The notes under the pieces are model-generated. The model worked only from the letters and a program-made list of their open reading frames with translations. It was not told the DNA's origin and searched no databases. From JAEZAF01 sp964395665 (GTDB lineage: Bacteria; Chloroflexota; Anaerolineae; Aggregatilineales; Phototrophicaceae), in assembly GCA_964395665.1 (NCBI GenBank), contig CAYNDH010000045.1:1-26224 (forward strand): a stretch of DNA of 26,224 nt, read 5' to 3'. Every line of letters starts with the position of its first letter. The stretch's first letter is position 1. The position numbers and the translations under genes were made by a program. Positions 1 through 8,978 of the stretch are shown one piece after another.

Positions 1-223
1 CGGCGCAATAGGACTGCGCTACCCACTCGCTTCGCTCCGAGGGAAACGGGATTGATCGACGGTGACCTGTTTTTCTCCCTTTCCATCGCAGCATCCGACA
101 GACGTTCTTCCCGTCGGTAGCGGAATGGGTAGCATTGCTAGCAATGCCGGATAGGGGGTGTTTTTCCGCCTCACGTGCTCATATCGCCCCGATATACGTC
201 GGCCCGATGTATTACAGCGCCTC
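1..223. other. Non-coding left flank with short palindromes
   Basis: No convincing gene was seen. The stretch lies downstream of the minus-strand SH3 gene. It contains a perfect 16-bp palindrome (GCATTGCTAGCAATGC, 132-147), an inverted pair ATATCG/CGATAT (181-186 and 190-195), and distant inverted arms GCTACCCA (18-25) and TGGGTAGC (126-133). None is followed by a T-run on the minus strand, so a rho-independent terminator is not supported. It may be degenerate intergenic repeat material. Confidence 0.4.
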
Positions 224-1291
224 TTATGGCTCTACCGTGACGACAGGCGCATTCTTCAGCAGCGGATCGCGGCGCTGAAGCGGAGCCAGCAGCGTGCGTG
301 CAATCGTCAGATTGCGTTCCGCCGTTTCGATGTCCGCCATCCCCGCGCTGATCTCCGCCGGATCAACCAGCCGGTCGGAATCACGGCAGACGGCGCGGAA
401 TTTCTCAATCGCCGCGTTGATGCTGTTGACGGCATTCTGCATCGCGTCGGCAATCGGCGCGTAGATCGGCTCGCGTGCCAGCGTCCCATCCACGAAACTG
501 TTGCCCCGCAGGGCGAAATCTTCCGGGATATTATTGCAGGTGGTCGTCTGGCCGCGATCCAGTGCCCGCCAGCGCCCGCCAATATCACCGAGAATCTCCG
601 CCGTCCGCCCGATCTCAAGCCGCACCCGTGACAGCAGATAGCCGTAGGCGTAAAGCGATGAGGCATCGGGGGTCTGTTCGTAGCCACGTGGCACACCGAC
701 CGCCCATGATGCCGTCCAGTAGTATTTACCGCCGAGCTTGAACTGAATCCACACCGCGCCGCCTTCCGCCGAGCCAAGCCGCCCGGTGACTTCCACCTGC
801 ACCGGGCTTTCAATCGGTGGCGGGACCTGATTCGACGGATCGATGCTGTCCACGTACATATACTCATCCGGTGACAGCACAATCGTCGGGCCAGCCTCAC
901 GCGCTGTCGGCACGGTCTGCACGCCATCAATCGGCAGTTGCAGGATGTCGCCGGTCCATTCCAGCAGCCAGTACGCCACCCATCCATAAGTCACGCCATC
1001 GACCGTGAATTCCGTCCGTGCGTCTGCTTCCAGCGGCCCTTCATAGGCAACCTGAATCCAGTCGCCGTCGATGGTGCGCCCGGTGGCGCGGTAGGTTTCG
1101 CCATAGGGCAGCACCGCCAGCCGGTCCCAGATCGTCCCCGGCCCGGCGCGCAGGGTGGCATAATCCTGCGTGGTGACATGGACCACGGAGAGCCGGTTTT
1201 CCTGTCCGGATGCTGTGGACAGGCTCATGACCAGCACCAGCAGCCCCAACAGCAGTAATCCAATTCGTTTCTGCATTTTCTGTGTCCTCAT
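224..1291 (-). CDS. Secreted SH3-domain protein with C-terminal helical Cys-pair domain
   Basis: This 355-residue protein has an N-terminal signal peptide (hydrophobic core about residues 10-28, ending near ASGQ), so it is predicted to be exported. Residues about 35-110 form a bacterial SH3 (SH3b-like) domain, recognised by the pattern ATLRAGPGTIWDRLAVLPYG and a later GDWIQV and YGWV. Such domains usually bind cell-wall or extracellular ligands. Residues about 210-345 look helical and carry two cysteines (in TTTCNNIP and FRAVCRD) that could pair. A similar tail is found in the protein at 7706-8740. The gene starts 24 nt after the stop of the beta-propeller gene, and AGAGG sits just before the ATG, so the two are likely co-transcribed. 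The exact ligand is unknown. Confidence 0.85.
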   Translation of the reverse strand: MRTQKMQKRIGLLLLGLLVLVMSLSTASGQENRLSVVHVTTQDYATLRAGPGTIWDRLAVLPYGETYRATGRTIDGDWIQVAYEGPLEADARTEFTVDGVTYGWVAYWLLEWTGDILQLPIDGVQTVPTAREAGPTIVLSPDEYMYVDSIDPSNQVPPPIESPVQVEVTGRLGSAEGGAVWIQFKLGGKYYWTASWAVGVPRGYEQTPDASSLYAYGYLLSRVRLEIGRTAEILGDIGGRWRALDRGQTTTCNNIPEDFALRGNSFVDGTLAREPIYAPIADAMQNAVNSINAAIEKFRAVCRDSDRLVDPAEISAGMADIETAERNLTIARTLLAPLQRRDPLLKNAPVVTVEP

Positions 1292-1315
1292 GATGACCTC
1301 TGTTGTGACCTCTGG

Positions 1316-4300
1316 TTACGGCGCGGCAGTGTGCGTGGCGGTCGGGGTCGGGGTCGGCGTGACCACGCGGCCATCACCATACGTCCCCGGCTCCTGCGCC
1401 CATACCACCAGCGGCCCGACACCGGTCGTCAGATCGACCATTTCGCCGGTCTCTATGTTGAGAATCAGCGTGTGCTGGCCGACGCCTTCGACGCTCTCAT
1501 CTTTTGGCAGGGTGGTCTGAAGCGCGATATAGCGGCTGTCCGGCGACCAGGTGAACGTGCCACCATAGCCGCGTGCGCCGTTCTCCGGCAGGCAGTAACG
1601 CCGCGTCTGCCCGGTCTGGCTGTCCCACACGCCGATGGGATAGGCCAGATTGCCATCAGACGAGAAGGCACGATAGCGTCCGTCACTGGACCATGTGCCG
1701 CCCTGGGCACTGCCGAGCCGCTGATTATCGACATTCGGGAAGGTCACCTGATAGGTTGGCGAGAACAGACGTGGGAAGGTGTAATACATCCGGTCTCCGA
1801 ATGGATGCCAGTACACATTGATGCTCTCGTAGTTATACTGGGCGAAAAGCTGATAATCGCCGCTGTCGGTGTTATAGAGATAATACTTGTAGCCGGTTCC
1901 CACACCGGTATTATACGGTGTAGAGGCGACCACCCACGGTCCGCCGGGCTGACGGTTGACCAGTGTCGTCGGCAGCCCGTTGATACTCAATTCCGGTATC
2001 CACGGCTTCGGATCAGGGAAGACGTTGAGCGTATCACGGGCGTAACCCTGTTTGAAGTAGAGGTCGCCGCCGCCTTCCGGTGTCAGTGGGATCTGTGCCT
2101 GCCACTCCAACTGCTGATTGCCGGACCAGTTCAGATCACGGGGTACGGGTGTCGGATGGACCGGCGTGCGTAAATCCCACAGCACCCGCGCATCGCTGTT
2201 ATCGGGCCGCACGATGTAGATCAGTTCGAAGGTCTGCGCCAGAATCCACTGTTTGTCCGGCGAGAATTTGCAGTTCAGCCCACGTCCGCACTGCGGGATC
2301 TCCGGCTCTTCATAGCGCGTGCCGGTGTTCGGATTGATCACCCACAGCGAGTCGCCAAGCACAGGCGCATACAGGCGTCCGGTGGGCGCGTAGGCGCTCG
2401 GTGGACTGCTGATCGGGTACAGTCGTTCGACCGGGCAGACATTTTCATCACGCAGCGCGGTATCATAAACTGACTCGTCCGGCTCTGGATACATCGTCTG
2501 CACAGCGGTCGGCGTCAGCGTGGGGCGCGCCGTGCCAACGATGTTATAAGTCGGTGACGGTGACGGCTGCGCCTGAATCAGATTGGCGGTCGCTAGCTGT
2601 GCAACGGCGGTCGATGTCAGTTCGGCCATCAGCGAGTCGTAGGTGGTGATCATCCGGTAGACGATCAGTTCACCCGGCAGGCTGGATGCCGCGATCATGT
2701 CCCTGTCCGGGCTAAGGATGGCGGTCCCCAGTGGGCGTCCTTCGGTTTTCTCGAACAGTGCATAGACCGGGGCCATTGGGCGCTGCTCGGTCACCGGTTC
2801 CTGATAATCACCGCTGGCACGTTCGCCGCTTTCCGCGTCGATGAACATCGTCATGCCGAGTGAGGGATCGAATTCACCACCCGGCTGGATGATTCCGATG
2901 CCTTCACACAGCAGAATCGCCAGTTCCTGCGCCTGTTCGGGGCTGGCGTTGGCGGTCATCTCTTTCCAGACTGCGCTGTACTGCTCGGTTTCGCTCGGAT
3001 AGCGCTCCAGCAGGCACGGCGGGACTTCACCGAACGGAACGCCGGTGGCGCGGATGAATTCCGGTGTCGGTGTGGGCTGAAGCAGGGCTTCAACTCCGCT
3101 GGCCGTCTCCGGCAGATCGTCACAGATGCGCAGCGTCCACTCGTTGAGCCGGTCCCCGCGCAGGTGATAGACCATCGGTTCCCACAAGGCCGAGAACTGC
3201 GGGATATATTCAGGATAGGCATCGACAATGCACTGCGGCAGGCTGTTGGATGCATATTCGGCCCCATACACCCGCTGCGTGACGCTGCTGGCGCGTCCCT
3301 GTCCGTAAACGTACACGGTATCCTCATCCGCCCAGCCGTACAGCCGCTGATTATTGGGCGGCAGATCATCACCAGCGATCAGCCATTTCAGGCCATCTTC
3401 ATAATCGTACATGGCGATCTGATTGCCGGGGGCATACGGCCCGAAGTTGTTGACCGTGTACACCACGAGGAATTTCGTCCATGACGGATTGGCGTAAATC
3501 TGCTCGACCGAGCTGCCGGGGATGGTATCGAAGTTGACCGTGTAATTCTCGCCGGTGTTCAGATCCAGCACCTGTGCGCCGCCGCCACCTGCGCCATTGC
3601 TGTAATGGCTTAAGAAGCGGCTGCCATCGGATGCGGTGGCGGCGATACTGCCTGTCAGCTGGATCACCTCACGCCGCACGACTTCACCCGTCGCGATATC
3701 CCACTGACGCCACTCCGATCCGGCCAGCGTGATCACCCTGCTGCTGTCACTGCTGAAGAAGAAGCGGTCAAAGCTGCGGGAATAGCGCAGGTCTTCTGCC
3801 AGCATCTGGCTCGTTTCGGCGTTGAAGCGCTGGAAGTCGCTGATGATCTCCGTCCCGTCCAGATTATAGGCCAGCACGCGGTTCTGACCCTGGCGGCTGT
3901 AGCGGCCAATCGAGCGCAGCGCGGGCAGCAGTCGGTTGACTGTCTGGCCGGTGCTGATGTCATAGGTGATCACGTATTCATCGCCGCTTTCATAGGCGCG
4001 GACGAGCAGGTGATCGGTATCCGGGCTAAGGGCGACCTGATTGACGGCGCGGCTGAACTGAAAGCGACCGGTGCGCATGTTCTCGTCGAAGACGAACAGC
4101 AGCGCGATCACGTTGTCGGTTGATGCCGCCGGGGGCAGCACCAGATCGATCAGCGTGACCGTCAGCGGTGTCGATCCATAATAATCCCTGTGGCGGTAAT
4201 CGAAGCCGAAAAGTGTATTCAGCAGCGGCAGGCTTGCCCGATCCCCCGGATCACCGATCATGCGGGCCACGGAGCCGAGTTCAAGCCCGCCGAGCTGATT

Positions 4301-5167
4301 AAAATCATTCTCGCTCAGGTCGGTATTCATCGGGATCTCGACCAGCACGCCGTCTTCAGTATCGACCTGAAGCAGCGTATTGGTCGTCACCGGGCGCACA
4401 TAGACGCGCTCGTCCTTCAGGCTGGTCCAGGCCGTCAGCGGGTCCTGCTCGTAACGGTCGGTCGGGATTTCGTAGCGTGTCGCCAGCGTCAGGGCGTCCA
4501 GCACGCGCAGGCGTGAGGGCAGCGCCGCGATGATGTGATCATCCGGCGACAGTACGAAACCATTCGCGAAGTCCGTCATCTGGATGGCTTCGACGCCATT
4601 CGGCAGGGTTGAGGGTGCTTCATTGCGGGCAGCGGGCAGATGCCATACCCACGGATAGACGATCGTATCGGTTTCCGTGATCCGCAGTGCCGCCGGTGCG
4701 GGATAGATGCCGTGAAAGACCAGCACCTCATCATTACGCGAGAAGGCCAGCGGGCCGAGCAGCCGATGCACCCGTCCAAGGCTGGTAAGGCCAGCGGCCA
4801 GCGTGCCGGTTTCCGTATCCCACAATTCCATGGTGACACCATAGACCACGGCCAGCCAGCGCCCATCATTGCTGAAGGCGATGTCACCGTATTCGCCGCG
4901 ATCGTGCAGCACGGCAATGGTGGAATAATCCCGCGCATCGACCAGCAGCAGCCGCCGGTAAGCATCGACCACGGCCATACGTTCATGCTGGGCGTCATAG
5001 ACGATCTTGCGCGGCAGGGCGCGCCCGATCTCACCGACGATTTCAAACGCAACCTGCGCTTCTTCGGTGGATTCAGCGTCAGGCGTGGTTTCGTCCACCT
5101 GAGACAGCGCCAGACCAGTGATGAAAAGCAGGATGCAGAGGATCGATAAAACGCTTATTCGTCTCAT
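1316..5167 (-). CDS. Large secreted beta-propeller (WD40-like) protein
   Basis: This 1283-residue protein begins with a signal peptide (MRRISVLSILCILLFITGLA, cleavage near SQ). Most of it consists of repeating blade-like segments such as IAFSNDGRWLAVV, LALSPDTDHLLVRA, KFSPDKQWILAQT and FTWSPDSRYIALQ. These are typical of WD40 or TolB-like propellers and fall in two blocks, about residues 50-590 and 920-1270. Between them sits a duplicated cysteine module: C646-C682 and C718-C754 each enclose 35 residues with a YP...Q(F/Y)SA(L/V)W core. The C-terminus is a Thr/Pro tail (VVTPTPTPTATHTAAP), common in secreted Chloroflexota proteins. It is probably an extracellular interaction platform; no catalytic motif was seen. 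It leads a likely operon with the SH3 gene 24 nt downstream. AGAG lies just upstream of the ATG. Confidence 0.85.
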   Translation of the reverse strand: MRRISVLSILCILLFITGLALSQVDETTPDAESTEEAQVAFEIVGEIGRALPRKIVYDAQHERMAVVDAYRRLLLVDARDYSTIAVLHDRGEYGDIAFSNDGRWLAVVYGVTMELWDTETGTLAAGLTSLGRVHRLLGPLAFSRNDEVLVFHGIYPAPAALRITETDTIVYPWVWHLPAARNEAPSTLPNGVEAIQMTDFANGFVLSPDDHIIAALPSRLRVLDALTLATRYEIPTDRYEQDPLTAWTSLKDERVYVRPVTTNTLLQVDTEDGVLVEIPMNTDLSENDFNQLGGLELGSVARMIGDPGDRASLPLLNTLFGFDYRHRDYYGSTPLTVTLIDLVLPPAASTDNVIALLFVFDENMRTGRFQFSRAVNQVALSPDTDHLLVRAYESGDEYVITYDISTGQTVNRLLPALRSIGRYSRQGQNRVLAYNLDGTEIISDFQRFNAETSQMLAEDLRYSRSFDRFFFSSDSSRVITLAGSEWRQWDIATGEVVRREVIQLTGSIAATASDGSRFLSHYSNGAGGGGAQVLDLNTGENYTVNFDTIPGSSVEQIYANPSWTKFLVVYTVNNFGPYAPGNQIAMYDYEDGLKWLIAGDDLPPNNQRLYGWADEDTVYVYGQGRASSVTQRVYGAEYASNSLPQCIVDAYPEYIPQFSALWEPMVYHLRGDRLNEWTLRICDDLPETASGVEALLQPTPTPEFIRATGVPFGEVPPCLLERYPSETEQYSAVWKEMTANASPEQAQELAILLCEGIGIIQPGGEFDPSLGMTMFIDAESGERASGDYQEPVTEQRPMAPVYALFEKTEGRPLGTAILSPDRDMIAASSLPGELIVYRMITTYDSLMAELTSTAVAQLATANLIQAQPSPSPTYNIVGTARPTLTPTAVQTMYPEPDESVYDTALRDENVCPVERLYPISSPPSAYAPTGRLYAPVLGDSLWVINPNTGTRYEEPEIPQCGRGLNCKFSPDKQWILAQTFELIYIVRPDNSDARVLWDLRTPVHPTPVPRDLNWSGNQQLEWQAQIPLTPEGGGDLYFKQGYARDTLNVFPDPKPWIPELSINGLPTTLVNRQPGGPWVVASTPYNTGVGTGYKYYLYNTDSGDYQLFAQYNYESINVYWHPFGDRMYYTFPRLFSPTYQVTFPNVDNQRLGSAQGGTWSSDGRYRAFSSDGNLAYPIGVWDSQTGQTRRYCLPENGARGYGGTFTWSPDSRYIALQTTLPKDESVEGVGQHTLILNIETGEMVDLTTGVGPLVVWAQEPGTYGDGRVVTPTPTPTATHTAAP

Positions 5168-5372
5168 AATGGTCTCTGTTCAGTTTGCAGAAAGTAGTTA
5201 TTGTAAGGGTAATGGACATTGATTTATCAGGACTCACCGCATGACCATCGCCTGACTGACGAAATCCCTACGATCAGACTGCGGACATGCTGCGCGATAA
5301 GAAAGCAAAATATAATCATGGAAGCTTATGCAAACTTATCCGATGAAACGATGATACGCGATAAACCCGACG
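5168..5372. promoter_or_regulatory. Divergent intergenic promoter region
   Basis: These 205 bp separate two divergently transcribed gene pairs, so promoters for both must lie here or nearby. On the plus strand there is a perfect TATAAT at 5311-5316, but the hexamer 17 nt upstream (TGCTGC) matches TTGACA poorly. On the minus strand a TACAAT-like element precedes the beta-propeller gene. No clear operator was seen. Confidence 0.35.
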
Positions 5373-6713
5373 ATGAACCTTATTATGATACGACGATCGC
5401 ATTTGCAATCAGTATTTAGTCTGATCCTGTTCGCGCTGCTTCTGGCCGTACAGCCGCCGCCGCTCATGGCACAGGCCGACAGCGACCGCTCCGAATGCAT
5501 CCCCGCTGAAGGCGAGCCGATCCGCATCGGGGCGGTTTTCCCACGGGTGGAGCTGTTCGGCGCAGATGGTCCGCAGCCTTATCGCGGTGTGCAGAATATG
5601 GTGCAGGCGATCAACCAATGCGGCGGTGGCCGTCCGCTTGAGCTGGTCTATGCGCCAGCGAATAACCGTGATCAGGCGCTGGAAGCCGTCGAGACGCTGC
5701 GTGGACAGGTCCCGCTGGTGATTGGCAGTGGCTCCGGTGCGGTCAGCCAGATCCTGACGGAAGCATCGGCGGATGGCAGTTTCGTCTACTGGGAAGTGAC
5801 CGAACCGCTGGATCATGCGGACAATAGGCATGAGTGGGCCTTTTCTCCACGTGCCAGCAGTCACCAGCTTGGCCGCGCCGCCGCGCACTATGCGCTGGAG
5901 CAGATCCCGCCGCTGATTGACGGTCGCGAACCGCGTATCGCGCTGTTATATGAAGACCGCGCCAGCCTGATTGCCGAAGGTGTGCTGGATACCCTTCAGC
6001 CGCAGATCACGCGCCGCTACTCCAACACGCTCGGCAATGGTTATGATCTGGCGGCCAGACTCCGTGATGAGCGCATCGACGTAGTGATCATCGCCACCTT
6101 TGAACGCGACGCCAGCTATTTCTGGTGGAATCTGCGCCGCGCCGATGCCAATATCGCGGCATGGATTCAGGTTGGCAGTCGGCTTAAGGATACCTGCGAC
6201 GCATTTGCGGCCATCACCATCGGCGCTGATGGGGCGGTCGATCAACTGTACCGGCCTGCGACTGCCGGTGCGGTTTACGAGCGCTACCATGAACTGTCTG
6301 CCGGGTTGTTTGGCGCGATCAGCGACCGGACCGATCTGGCGGCATCGGGTGTCTACCTGCTGGATATGCTGCTGAATGATGCGCTTGCATCGGACGACAG
6401 ATCTGCAACCGAAATGAGCAGTGAGGAGATGCAGCAGGCGATCGTCAGCAGTGATCTGCCGCTGTACAGCGGTCTGATGGGGGAAGGGCTGGATCTGCAA
6501 GACGGTGATGGTGATAATGCTGCCGCCAGTGTCATCGTCCAGCAGCGGCAGTGGGACGGCTTCTGTACCGTTGAGCCGGGGGCGCTTGCCACCTGCACCG
6601 CTGGATTACAATCTTTCCCCACATGGCGCGAACGTGCGGTTGCCGCGTCACAGGGGATCTGCGGAACTGAACGCAAAAGCCTTGCCTTTCAATTTCCCTT
6701 TGCGAACGCGTAG
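5373..6713 (+). CDS. Orphan periplasmic-binding-protein-like receptor (Peripla_BP_6 type)
   Basis: This 446-residue protein resembles the leucine/amide-type solute-binding receptors. After a signal peptide ending about PPPLMAQA, the fold starts with IRIGAVFPRVELFG. It continues with a segment resembling the ligand-site loop (VPLVIGSGSGAVSQILTEA), then PRIALLYEDRASLIAEGV and RIDVVIIATFERDASYFWW, in the expected order. No lipobox is present, so it is not an obvious lipoprotein. No permease or ATPase gene lies nearby, so uptake is not established and a sensing role is possible. The start could be 5373 or the in-frame ATG at 5385, which gives a cleaner signal peptide (MIRRSHLQ). The next gene begins 9 nt after its stop. 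Confidence 0.8.
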   Translation: MNLIMIRRSHLQSVFSLILFALLLAVQPPPLMAQADSDRSECIPAEGEPIRIGAVFPRVELFGADGPQPYRGVQNMVQAINQCGGGRPLELVYAPANNRDQALEAVETLRGQVPLVIGSGSGAVSQILTEASADGSFVYWEVTEPLDHADNRHEWAFSPRASSHQLGRAAAHYALEQIPPLIDGREPRIALLYEDRASLIAEGVLDTLQPQITRRYSNTLGNGYDLAARLRDERIDVVIIATFERDASYFWWNLRRADANIAAWIQVGSRLKDTCDAFAAITIGADGAVDQLYRPATAGAVYERYHELSAGLFGAISDRTDLAASGVYLLDMLLNDALASDDRSATEMSSEEMQQAIVSSDLPLYSGLMGEGLDLQDGDGDNAAASVIVQQRQWDGFCTVEPGALATCTAGLQSFPTWRERAVAASQGICGTERKSLAFQFPFANA

Positions 6714-6722
6714 GAGAGTCAC

Positions 6723-7541
6723 ATGACAGCACGCAGATTTACACTGATCCTGATCTCGGCCCTGTCACTGATGCTGACAGCGGCGCTGAGTATCGCACAG
6801 CCCCCGGGTGATCCGGATGCCGCCGAACCAGGCGAGAGCATCACCGGGATTGTGGAGTTTGAAGGCTCGGCGGTCTACGTCGGCCCGGATTTCGCCTACG
6901 ATCCCATCAGCCAGCTTTCACAGAATACCTCTGTGCTGGTGCTGGGCCGCCGTGGGGATTTTATCCACAGTTGGAACGGTGATCAGTGGCTGGAGATCGA
7001 ATTTCAGGGCGAAACCGGCTGGGTGTATGCCCGGCTGATCCGCACCAGCGTCCCGTTTAACAGCATCCCGCCGACCGGACGCCGCCTGCCGCGTGACCGT
7101 AACCGCCGTGTGCCGCAGGTTTTTGATCTGTCGGATAATGTGTGTGATTCGTGGCAGGGGGAATTCACCCGCACCGGTGATTTCATGGCCGGTGACCGTG
7201 TGATCACCGTCACCTATCCCGAACTGCCGGGCGCGAATGTCTACAGCGTGATCGTGATCTCGCCATCAGGTGAGCGTACCGCCCATGACAGCACGACGAC
7301 CACGACCGAGATCCGGTTGGAGAACCTCAATCGTCAGGGCGGGACGTATACATGGCGTGTGGTGCCGTACTGGACGAATGATGACCGCCGCACTTCATGG
7401 CAGCAGATCTGTCTGCTTCAGACAGGCGGCACGTTCGAAAAGCCGGGGCCGGACATCACGCCGCGCCCGACGATTTACCGTAATTACAACTTTGCCAGAT
7501 CCCGTAGCACACCGACACCCGAACCGCCGCTGGTCCCGTAA
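6723..7541 (+). CDS. Secreted SH3-domain protein with FnIII-like segment
   Basis: This 272-residue protein has a signal peptide (hydrophobic residues about 6-25, ending SIAQ). An SH3-like domain follows at about residues 38-100, with AVYVGPDFAYDPISQLSQNT then GDQWLEIEFQGETGWVYARL. Residues about 135-235 look like a beta-sandwich of fibronectin type III style (ANVYSVIVISPSGER then GTYTWRVVPYW). Two cysteines flank this segment (VCDSW and QICLL) and could form a disulfide. The tail is Pro-rich (TPTPEPPLVP). GGAGAG lies just before the ATG and the gap to the upstream receptor gene is 9 nt, so they form an operon. It may help present or anchor the receptor at the envelope; that is inference. Confidence 0.82.
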   Translation: MTARRFTLILISALSLMLTAALSIAQPPGDPDAAEPGESITGIVEFEGSAVYVGPDFAYDPISQLSQNTSVLVLGRRGDFIHSWNGDQWLEIEFQGETGWVYARLIRTSVPFNSIPPTGRRLPRDRNRRVPQVFDLSDNVCDSWQGEFTRTGDFMAGDRVITVTYPELPGANVYSVIVISPSGERTAHDSTTTTTEIRLENLNRQGGTYTWRVVPYWTNDDRRTSWQQICLLQTGGTFEKPGPDITPRPTIYRNYNFARSRSTPTPEPPLVP

Positions 7542-7564
7542 CCGGATGATACACTGTGTATAGT

Positions 7565-7617
7565 AAAAGAGGTGAACGGATCGCCAATCGCTGATGGCAT
7601 CGGTTCACCTCTTTTTT
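7565..7617. terminator. Bidirectional rho-independent terminator
   Basis: The arms AAAAGAGGTGAAC (7565-7577) and GTTCACCTCTTTT (7603-7615) are perfectly complementary. The hairpin is bounded by an A-run on the left and a T-run on the right (7612-7617). It lies between two convergent genes and can terminate both. Confidence 0.9.
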
Positions 7618-7622
7618 GATGG

Positions 7623-7707
7623 AAAAGCGCCCTCATCCCCGGCCAATGAGTGCGCTCTAAAAAATCCCCTCTCCGGACGGAGAGGGGTAGGGGTGAGGTT
7701 CGCTTTT
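7623..7707. repeat. Long palindromic intergenic repeat, copy 1
   Basis: This 85-bp near-palindrome has outer arms of type AAAAGCG..CCTCATCCCC (7623-7640) and GGGGTGAGGTTCGCTTTT (7690-7707). An inner perfect stem CCCCTCTCC (7666-7674) pairs with GGAGAGGGG (7679-7687). It shares its core with the element at 19623-19688. It touches the stop codon of the minus-strand SH3 gene (7706-7708). Such CCTCACCCC/CCCCTCTCC palindromes are, to my recollection, abundant in Chloroflexota and some cyanobacterial genomes. Confidence 0.75.
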
Positions 7708-8740
7708 AACTCCCGTAGGTCTCGATCCGTGTCTTCAGGTTGGACATCTGGCGATCAACCACCCTGAAAATCGTCTGCGCGTTGATGACCTTGGCATAGG
7801 CACTGCGAATATCCTTTTGTAGATAGACGCCGCAGCGCTTCATGACCTCAATCGACGCGTTCAGATCGTCGATGGCCTGTTCCAGCAGGCGCACCTGACG
7901 CCGAAGCTCCGGCAGTTCGCGGATATCTTCCGCCGTGTAAGCGTAGTACGGATAATGACCGGCTGGCGGCAGGCATTCCATCGTCTCACCGCTGGACATC
8001 AGCGTCCAGTACGGCGCGACCTGGGCGGCGATGCCGTTCATTTCACCGATCCACGCCTGCAAGCGGTCAACCTGTGCAAGCTGCACTTCCGGCGGGATGA
8101 TCTCAAATGCGCCGAGATTGGTCAGCGCATATTCCGGGCTGATCGGCACCGCTTCAATGCTGGCGGATGTACTGGTCAGAAATTCGGAGATCCAGCCCAC
8201 CGTCCCACGGTAATTGATCTTCAGCCACAGCCGGTCGGGTGTCCGTTCCAGCACGGGCAGCGTCAGATTGACCGGGACCACCTCAAGCGGTTCGCCGTTA
8301 CGGTCTGGGGCAGTGCGGAAGTTCGCCTCACCGATCATCAGCACCGAAATGCCGGTATCGATCACCGGTTCTGGCCCCGTCAGCCCGGTGGTCAGGTCCG
8401 TGATCGGCAGTTTCGCGACTTCGAACATGATCGCGGCCACATCGCGGTGAATCCAGCCGACCCTGTCCTGCCGTCCCGGACGGCGCACCTCAAGCCACTG
8501 GCCGTCGATATTGCGCCCGATCGCGATCAGGCTGTCATTTTCGAACACGGACGCGATGCGTTCGGCATCAATGACGGGTGCGGCGCGGATAAAGGCGCTG
8601 TTTGCCATAATCTGGATGATGTAATCTGGCATGGACTGCGGCGGGGGCGTGCTGTCGGCTGTATCCTGCGCCAGCGCTGTGGATGCTGTCAGGATCAGCA
8701 GCAGTGAAATCAGGAAGAGCGTGATGGATGGTTTTCGCAT
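7706..8740 (-). CDS. Secreted protein with two SH3-like domains and helical Cys-pair tail
   Basis: The start is placed at 8740, giving 344 residues. MRKPSITLFLISLLLILTAS is then a clean signal peptide, and AGGGA lies a few bases upstream. The longer reading from 8785 adds 15 residues with no export sense. The first SH3-like domain is at about residues 40-100 (NSAFIRAAPVIDAERIASVF, then GQWLEVR and VGWIHRD). The second is at about 125-190 (EANFRTAPDRNGEPLEVVPV, then LWLKINYRGTVGWISEFL). The last 130 residues are helical with two cysteines (ETMECLPP and MKRCGV). They resemble the tail of the protein at 224-1291: a W, then a G(E/Q)T...C segment, and later IN/LN-A-I...C. The gene is transcribed towards the terminator at 7565-7617. 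Function is unknown; an envelope-binding role is likely. Confidence 0.82.
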   Translation of the reverse strand: MRKPSITLFLISLLLILTASTALAQDTADSTPPPQSMPDYIIQIMANSAFIRAAPVIDAERIASVFENDSLIAIGRNIDGQWLEVRRPGRQDRVGWIHRDVAAIMFEVAKLPITDLTTGLTGPEPVIDTGISVLMIGEANFRTAPDRNGEPLEVVPVNLTLPVLERTPDRLWLKINYRGTVGWISEFLTSTSASIEAVPISPEYALTNLGAFEIIPPEVQLAQVDRLQAWIGEMNGIAAQVAPYWTLMSSGETMECLPPAGHYPYYAYTAEDIRELPELRRQVRLLEQAIDDLNASIEVMKRCGVYLQKDIRSAYAKVINAQTIFRVVDRQMSNLKTRIETYGS

Positions 8741-8869
8741 GGTTAATCCCTGTGAGTGCCTGTGGGCGGCTGTGAGAAGCATCAATAGTCACATTATAGG
8801 GATAAATCTGTGTCGGAAGTGTGACGGACAGACTACGCTTGCCCTGCGGATGAAAGCAATACCCGGCAT

Positions 8870-8903
8870 AAAAAACACAGCCACCTGAGCAGGGCGGCTG
8901 TGT
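8870..8903 (-). terminator. Rho-independent terminator for the 8979-10142 gene
   Basis: The arms ACACAGCC (8875-8882) and GGCTGTGT (8896-8903) form a stem. On the minus strand it is followed by six Ts (plus-strand A-run 8870-8875). It lies about 75 nt after the stop of the downstream paralogue. The rest of the 8741-8978 spacer shows nothing else clear. Confidence 0.85.
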
Positions 8904-8978
8904 CGATTGAAATAGTCAGGGATGGTTGAGGCAGAAACAGCCATCCCAATAACAACCCTCATTTATATCACATTTGGC

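Noticed and set aside
4640..5149. A 169-residue plus-strand frame at the start of the propeller gene
   Set aside because: It is antisense to the signal peptide and first blades of a real gene, with no recognisable domain.
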